Assembly (NCBI GenBank): GCA_937888665.1
Contig: CALBET010001170.1
Location: 1-8,676 of the forward strand
Direction: 5' to 3'
From: an uncultured Acidobacteriota bacterium
Lineage (GTDB): Bacteria; Acidobacteriota; Vicinamibacteria; Vicinamibacterales; UBA8438
Length of the DNA stretch: 8,676 bases
The translations under genes and the position numbers were made by a program. Below are positions 5,383-8,676 of this stretch, piece after piece. Under the pieces are notes generated by a model. It searched no databases and was not told the DNA's origin. It was given only the letters and a program-made list of their open reading frames with translations. Within the stretch, counting starts at the first letter, position 1; every line of letters begins with the position of its first letter.

Positions 5383-8139
5383 CTACTCTCTCAGGCGTCT
5401 CGCGGCGGCGGCGCCTTCGCGTTCGCGCCGTTGGCGGCGGACGAAGATCATGATGCCGAACGCGAGCACCGGGACGGGCGGCAGCAAGATGGCGAACGTC
5501 TTGATCCGGCTTTGGATGCCACGAATCTGCGTTTCCATCCGTTCCAGGCTCGCCCGAATCTGGGTTTCCTTCTCGGTCTGGATGTTCGCCGAAAGCACCT
5601 GCAGACGCCGGTTCTCCACCTCTTCGAGATTGCGCGCCATGATCTGCTTGGCCTGCGCGTCGATGTCTTCCCGGTTCTGCACCTCGGCCACCCGCTCGTT
5701 CAGCCGGTTCTGGGCGTCGGTCAGCGCCTGCTCGGCGTCCGCCTCCGCTTGCTGCTCGTCCAGGGTCCGCTGCTCGACGAACTCGGCCGTCTGTGCCTCG
5801 ACCCGCTCCAGGGTGCGGTGACGGGCGCGGCGGCTGCGGAGCGCGATGAACGAGTCGTCCTCGACCAGCGAGTCGATCGCGTTGAGGAAGAACGTCACGT
5901 TGTCGAAGTTCAGATTCGCGGCCGCGGTCTCACGAATCTGGAAAAATTGCTCGCTGATGAAATCGAGGTCGGCGACGATCACGACATTCACCGGTCCCTC
6001 GGTGGGCCAGGGCGAATCACCGTCGGCGGCTGGACTTGGTGGCTCCGCGGCCGGCGCCTCGGCGCCATCCGTGTCTGAAGTCTCGGGGGACGTCGCCTCC
6101 GTCTCCGCGTCACCGACCGTGCGCACCCGGGCCGCCATCACGTAGGTGTCGTCATCCTGGTCGCGCACCGGGTTGGGGTTGATCTGCGGGCCGAAGAAGC
6201 TCTGCTGGACCAGCGTGAAATATCCGCTGTGCCCGGAGACGACACCGGTGCGCAGCAACGGCTCGAACTCGAGGTCCGGATCGTTGCCCGGTCCGAGAAA
6301 CCCGGGATAGAGGAAGACGAGTTCCTGCAGGTCCTTGGTGATGTCCGCGTTGGGATTGAACGTGTCCGGGTTCTCGTTGCCGGCGCCGAGGAACACCACC
6401 TCAGACGGCATATACGACAGATCCGGATGCGGGTTGTAGCTGTCCCAGACGATCCGCGTCGGCTCCCAGTCCACCCCCAGGTCGGCGATCCACCGACGGA
6501 CATTGCCACGCGGACCGGGTCGGGGCTGACCCGGGGGGTAGGTCATGGGGTTTCCATCGCCCACCCATTCGGTTGGCGAGAGCGTCGGGTTCACCGCCGG
6601 CAGCGGGTCGACCAGAATCATCGCCGGCTTGCCTTGCCGGATGTAGGTGGCGACGTTGATCATCTGGTCGGTTTGCATCGATGACGGCAACGCGACGACC
6701 AACGCGTCGATGTCTGCCGGAATCGGGAACTCGGCGTTGACCTCGACCACCTCGTATTGCTTCTGCAACTCGTTGACCACCGACCAGCGCGGCATCTGCT
6801 GCTCGCTCGTCAGGTTCTGGCCGCCGAAGATCTTCACCATCGTGTCGACCACTCCGACGCGCTTGCGCTCGGTGCCGGACACGACGCGAATGGTCCGCAT
6901 GATTTCGTATTCGGTCGGCAAGCCCCGGTCGAAGAACGGAATCACCTGCTGCGCGGCGCCGGCGGTGAACGCCACGCCCAGGAACACCTCGTTGATCTCG
7001 GCCCGCCCCGCCGCGACGTCGCGCATGGCCCGCGGCCGGATGCCGAACTTCTCACGCGCATTGATGGCCGCATCGGTGAACGGCTCGGTGTCTTCAATCA
7101 ACACCTGGACCTTGCCGCCGCTCAGCGCGTCGATCTCTTCGAGAATACCGATCAGGTTCGACCGGGCTTGGACGAACGGCTCGGGAACGTTCGGGCTCAG
7201 AAACGCCTGGATAAACACCGGCCGGTCGTCCGGCAGCTCGGCCAGCAGGCGGCGGGTTTCAGCACTGACCGACGACAACCGCTCGCCAGTCACGTCGAGC
7301 CGGACGGTTGCGCGCCCCGCCACTGCATTGGCGGCCACCAAGGCCACAACCAACGCCACCGCGCGAACGGCGTGATGCGACCACATCGGCAACCCATCCG
7401 CCTCGCGAGGCCAATGGCGGCGGCTGGCAACCAGCGTGTTCAGATAGAGAAAGAAGCCGGCCACCGACACAAAGGCGAGCAGGCCGGACAGCGTCAGCAC
7501 GCCTTTGGAAAAGTCCCAGAACGGGGCGAACACACTGAGCGCCTCTGTGGCGCGGCCCGCGTCCACGCTCAAGGAGCCGAGGATGGAATCGACGAAGATG
7601 ATGGCCACGCAGAACACGGCACCCAGAATGAACGCCACGGTCATGTTGACCGTCAACAGCGACGCCAGCATGCCCACCGGGATCAACGCCGCACCGACCA
7701 GCCAGAAGCCGAGGTAGTTGCCGAACATCAATCCCAGGTCCGGACTGCCGAGAAAGAACAGCACGAGGACGTGACTCAGCGACAGCACGAGCGACGCGGT
7801 GTAGATGCCGAGGGTGGCGGCGTACTTGCCCAGCACCAACTCGAAATCGGTCGCGGGCAGCGTGAACAACAGTTCGGCCGTACCCAGGCGGCGCTCCTCG
7901 GACCACACGGACATGGTCAGGGCCGGGATGAACATCAGCAGGAGGAACGGGAACACCCCGTTGAGCTGGTCGAGATTGGCCAGGTTGTCGAGAAAGAACC
8001 GGTCCTGCCAGAAGGCCGCGGCCGCGCTCAAAAAGATGAACAACGTGATGAACACATAGCCGGCCGGGCTGCTGAAATACAGCCGCAGGTCGCGCTTGGC
8101 CAGCGCCCGTACGATTGCGAAATTGACCCTGCTCCCCAT
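5383..8139 (-). CDS. Fused ABC-2 permease and GldG-like extracytoplasmic protein (GldF-GldG fusion)
   Basis: One 918-residue protein joins two parts that are separate genes in the classical gliding system. Residues 1-240 are a GldF-type ABC-2 permease: RDLRLYFSSPAGYVF (16-30), SVWSEERRLGTAELLFTLP (77-95) and about six membrane helices. After a short basic loop, a helix at 257-275 leads into a GldG-like domain (280-670) that opens RLDVTGERLSSVS (280-292) as GldG does, with a beta-rich ABC-auxiliary fold expected. A low-complexity Asp/Glu/Ala/Pro linker spans 675-714. FFLNAIDSLVEDDSFIALRSR (750-770) is typical GldG. A long coiled coil at about 775-875 precedes a final helix (882-900) and a basic tail (RRQRRERE). 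The ATG at 8137-8139 is preceded by ACGAGG nine bases upstream; the frame is open further back to 8190 but would overlap the ATPase gene. The substrate is unknown. Confidence 0.9.
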   Translation of the reverse strand: MGSRVNFAIVRALAKRDLRLYFSSPAGYVFITLFIFLSAAAAFWQDRFFLDNLANLDQLNGVFPFLLLMFIPALTMSVWSEERRLGTAELLFTLPATDFELVLGKYAATLGIYTASLVLSLSHVLVLFFLGSPDLGLMFGNYLGFWLVGAALIPVGMLASLLTVNMTVAFILGAVFCVAIIFVDSILGSLSVDAGRATEALSVFAPFWDFSKGVLTLSGLLAFVSVAGFFLYLNTLVASRRHWPREADGLPMWSHHAVRAVALVVALVAANAVAGRATVRLDVTGERLSSVSAETRRLLAELPDDRPVFIQAFLSPNVPEPFVQARSNLIGILEEIDALSGGKVQVLIEDTEPFTDAAINAREKFGIRPRAMRDVAAGRAEINEVFLGVAFTAGAAQQVIPFFDRGLPTEYEIMRTIRVVSGTERKRVGVVDTMVKIFGGQNLTSEQQMPRWSVVNELQKQYEVVEVNAEFPIPADIDALVVALPSSMQTDQMINVATYIRQGKPAMILVDPLPAVNPTLSPTEWVGDGNPMTYPPGQPRPGPRGNVRRWIADLGVDWEPTRIVWDSYNPHPDLSYMPSEVVFLGAGNENPDTFNPNADITKDLQELVFLYPGFLGPGNDPDLEFEPLLRTGVVSGHSGYFTLVQQSFFGPQINPNPVRDQDDDTYVMAARVRTVGDAETEATSPETSDTDGAEAPAAEPPSPAADGDSPWPTEGPVNVVIVADLDFISEQFFQIRETAAANLNFDNVTFFLNAIDSLVEDDSFIALRSRRARHRTLERVEAQTAEFVEQRTLDEQQAEADAEQALTDAQNRLNERVAEVQNREDIDAQAKQIMARNLEEVENRRLQVLSANIQTEKETQIRASLERMETQIRGIQSRIKTFAILLPPVPVLAFGIMIFVRRQRREREGAAAARRLRE

Positions 8140-8148
8140 GATGTGGTG

Positions 8149-8154
8149 CCTCGT
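8149..8154 (-). promoter_or_regulatory. Ribosome-binding site of the gldFG-like gene
   Basis: ACGAGG on the minus strand lies nine bases before the ATG at 8137-8139, inside the 19-bp gap after the ATPase stop. It supports this ATG over the upstream in-frame start near 8190 and suggests translation of both genes from one transcript. Confidence 0.6.
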
Positions 8155-8158
8155 CCCG

Positions 8159-8676
8159 TCAAACGGCCGATGACGGTGTCTCGCTGGCACCGACCGGCGG
8201 CGCCTCTCGGGTCAGTCGGTAGAAGGGCTCCTCAAGCGAGCCGTTTTCTTCAAGCTCGGTGCGCGGTCCGTCGAACACGAGCCGCCCGTTGTTGATCAGC
8301 AGCACCCGCTCCGCCACCGCCTCGACCTCTTGCAGAATGTGGGTTGAGATGAGCAACGTCTTGGTGCGACCCAGGCGCTGGATGTTGTCGCGAAACTGCT
8401 TGATCTGGTTCGGATCGAGCCCGGCCGTCGGCTCGTCCATGATCAGCACGGCCGGGTCATGCAGCAACGCCTGGGACAACCCGACACGCTGCTTGTACCC
8501 CTTGGACAGTTTGCCGATCGGCTTCTCAAGCACCAACTCCAACGCGCAGATCTCGACCACCTCCTCGATCCGGCGTTTCAAGAGCGGAGCCGGCAGCTCA
8601 CGCGCTTCGCCGAAGAACTGCAGGAGCTCGAGCGGGGTCATGTCCGGATACAGCGGTCCGCTCTCGGGCAAGTAGC
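8159..8676 (-). CDS. ABC transporter ATP-binding protein, GldA type (partial, N-terminus outside window)
   Basis: This is the ATPase that would power the permease encoded next. About 172 C-terminal residues are present; the frame is open through the right edge, so Walker A is missing from view. The visible part starts YLPESGPLYPDMT, the stretch just after the Q-loop in GldA/CcmA-type ATPases. Counting from the TTG at 8671, the ABC signature is LSKGYKQR (55-62), Walker B is LIMDEP (76-81), the D-loop is AGLDP (83-87) and the H-loop is ISTH (108-111), all intact. LSKGYKQRVGLSQALLHDP is characteristic of ABC-2 exporters linked to GldF. The gene ends 19 bp before the permease fusion, a standard operon arrangement. 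Whether this is true GldA or a related exporter ATPase cannot be settled from this part. Confidence 0.93.
   Translation of the reverse strand, partial: YLPESGPLYPDMTPLELLQFFGEARELPAPLLKRRIEEVVEICALELVLEKPIGKLSKGYKQRVGLSQALLHDPAVLIMDEPTAGLDPNQIKQFRDNIQRLGRTKTLLISTHILQEVEAVAERVLLINNGRLVFDGPRTELEENGSLEEPFYRLTREAPPVGASETPSSAV

Noticed and set aside
6757..8295. A 512-codon open frame on the plus strand
   Set aside because: It is antisense to the permease fusion, is rich in Gln/His/Arg and has no domain; a shadow of the real gene.

Overview
The window is high-GC bacterial DNA in which every gene I can support lies on the minus strand. The style suggests a member of Acidobacteriota, perhaps Vicinamibacteria: a GldA / fused GldF-GldG / DUF4340 gene order and GC-rich hairpin repeats in the gaps. 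That placement is an inference from gene content and repeats, with no marker gene to confirm it.

Reading in the direction of transcription (right to left), the right half holds an ABC export-type system. It begins with the C-terminal part of an ATPase (8159-8676, cut by the window edge). Nineteen bases later comes a 918-residue protein fusing an ABC-2 permease to a GldG-like extracytoplasmic domain (5383-8139). After a 125-bp gap filled by two copies of a hairpin repeat comes a membrane-anchored DUF4340 protein (3875-5257). Together they resemble the gldA-gldF-gldG group known from gliding bacteria and widespread as an uncharacterised transporter elsewhere.

Next, 57 bp after the DUF4340 gene, is the most unusual gene of the window (2492-3817). 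It encodes a soluble 441-residue protein with an N-terminal nucleoside-deoxyribosyltransferase/SLOG-like domain and a helical-repeat region. That region matches, motif by motif, the central regulatory ("TRAFs-binding", DUF4071) region of animal ASK1/MAP3K5 kinases. No kinase domain is present. A hairpin followed by a short T-run lies directly after its stop.

The left part is leucine biosynthesis: leuC (928-2328) and leuD (192-800), the two subunits of 3-isopropylmalate dehydratase. They are separated by 127 bp that carry another copy of the same hairpin repeat. The first 193 bases are two tandem ~100-bp units of a second, dyad-rich repeat that ends exactly at the leuD stop.

Two repeat families therefore occupy most of the non-coding DNA. 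Family A has a 50-nt long form at 805-854 and 5309-5358 and a 22-23-nt short form at 2448-2470 and 5271-5292. Family B is the 100-bp tandem unit at 1-193.
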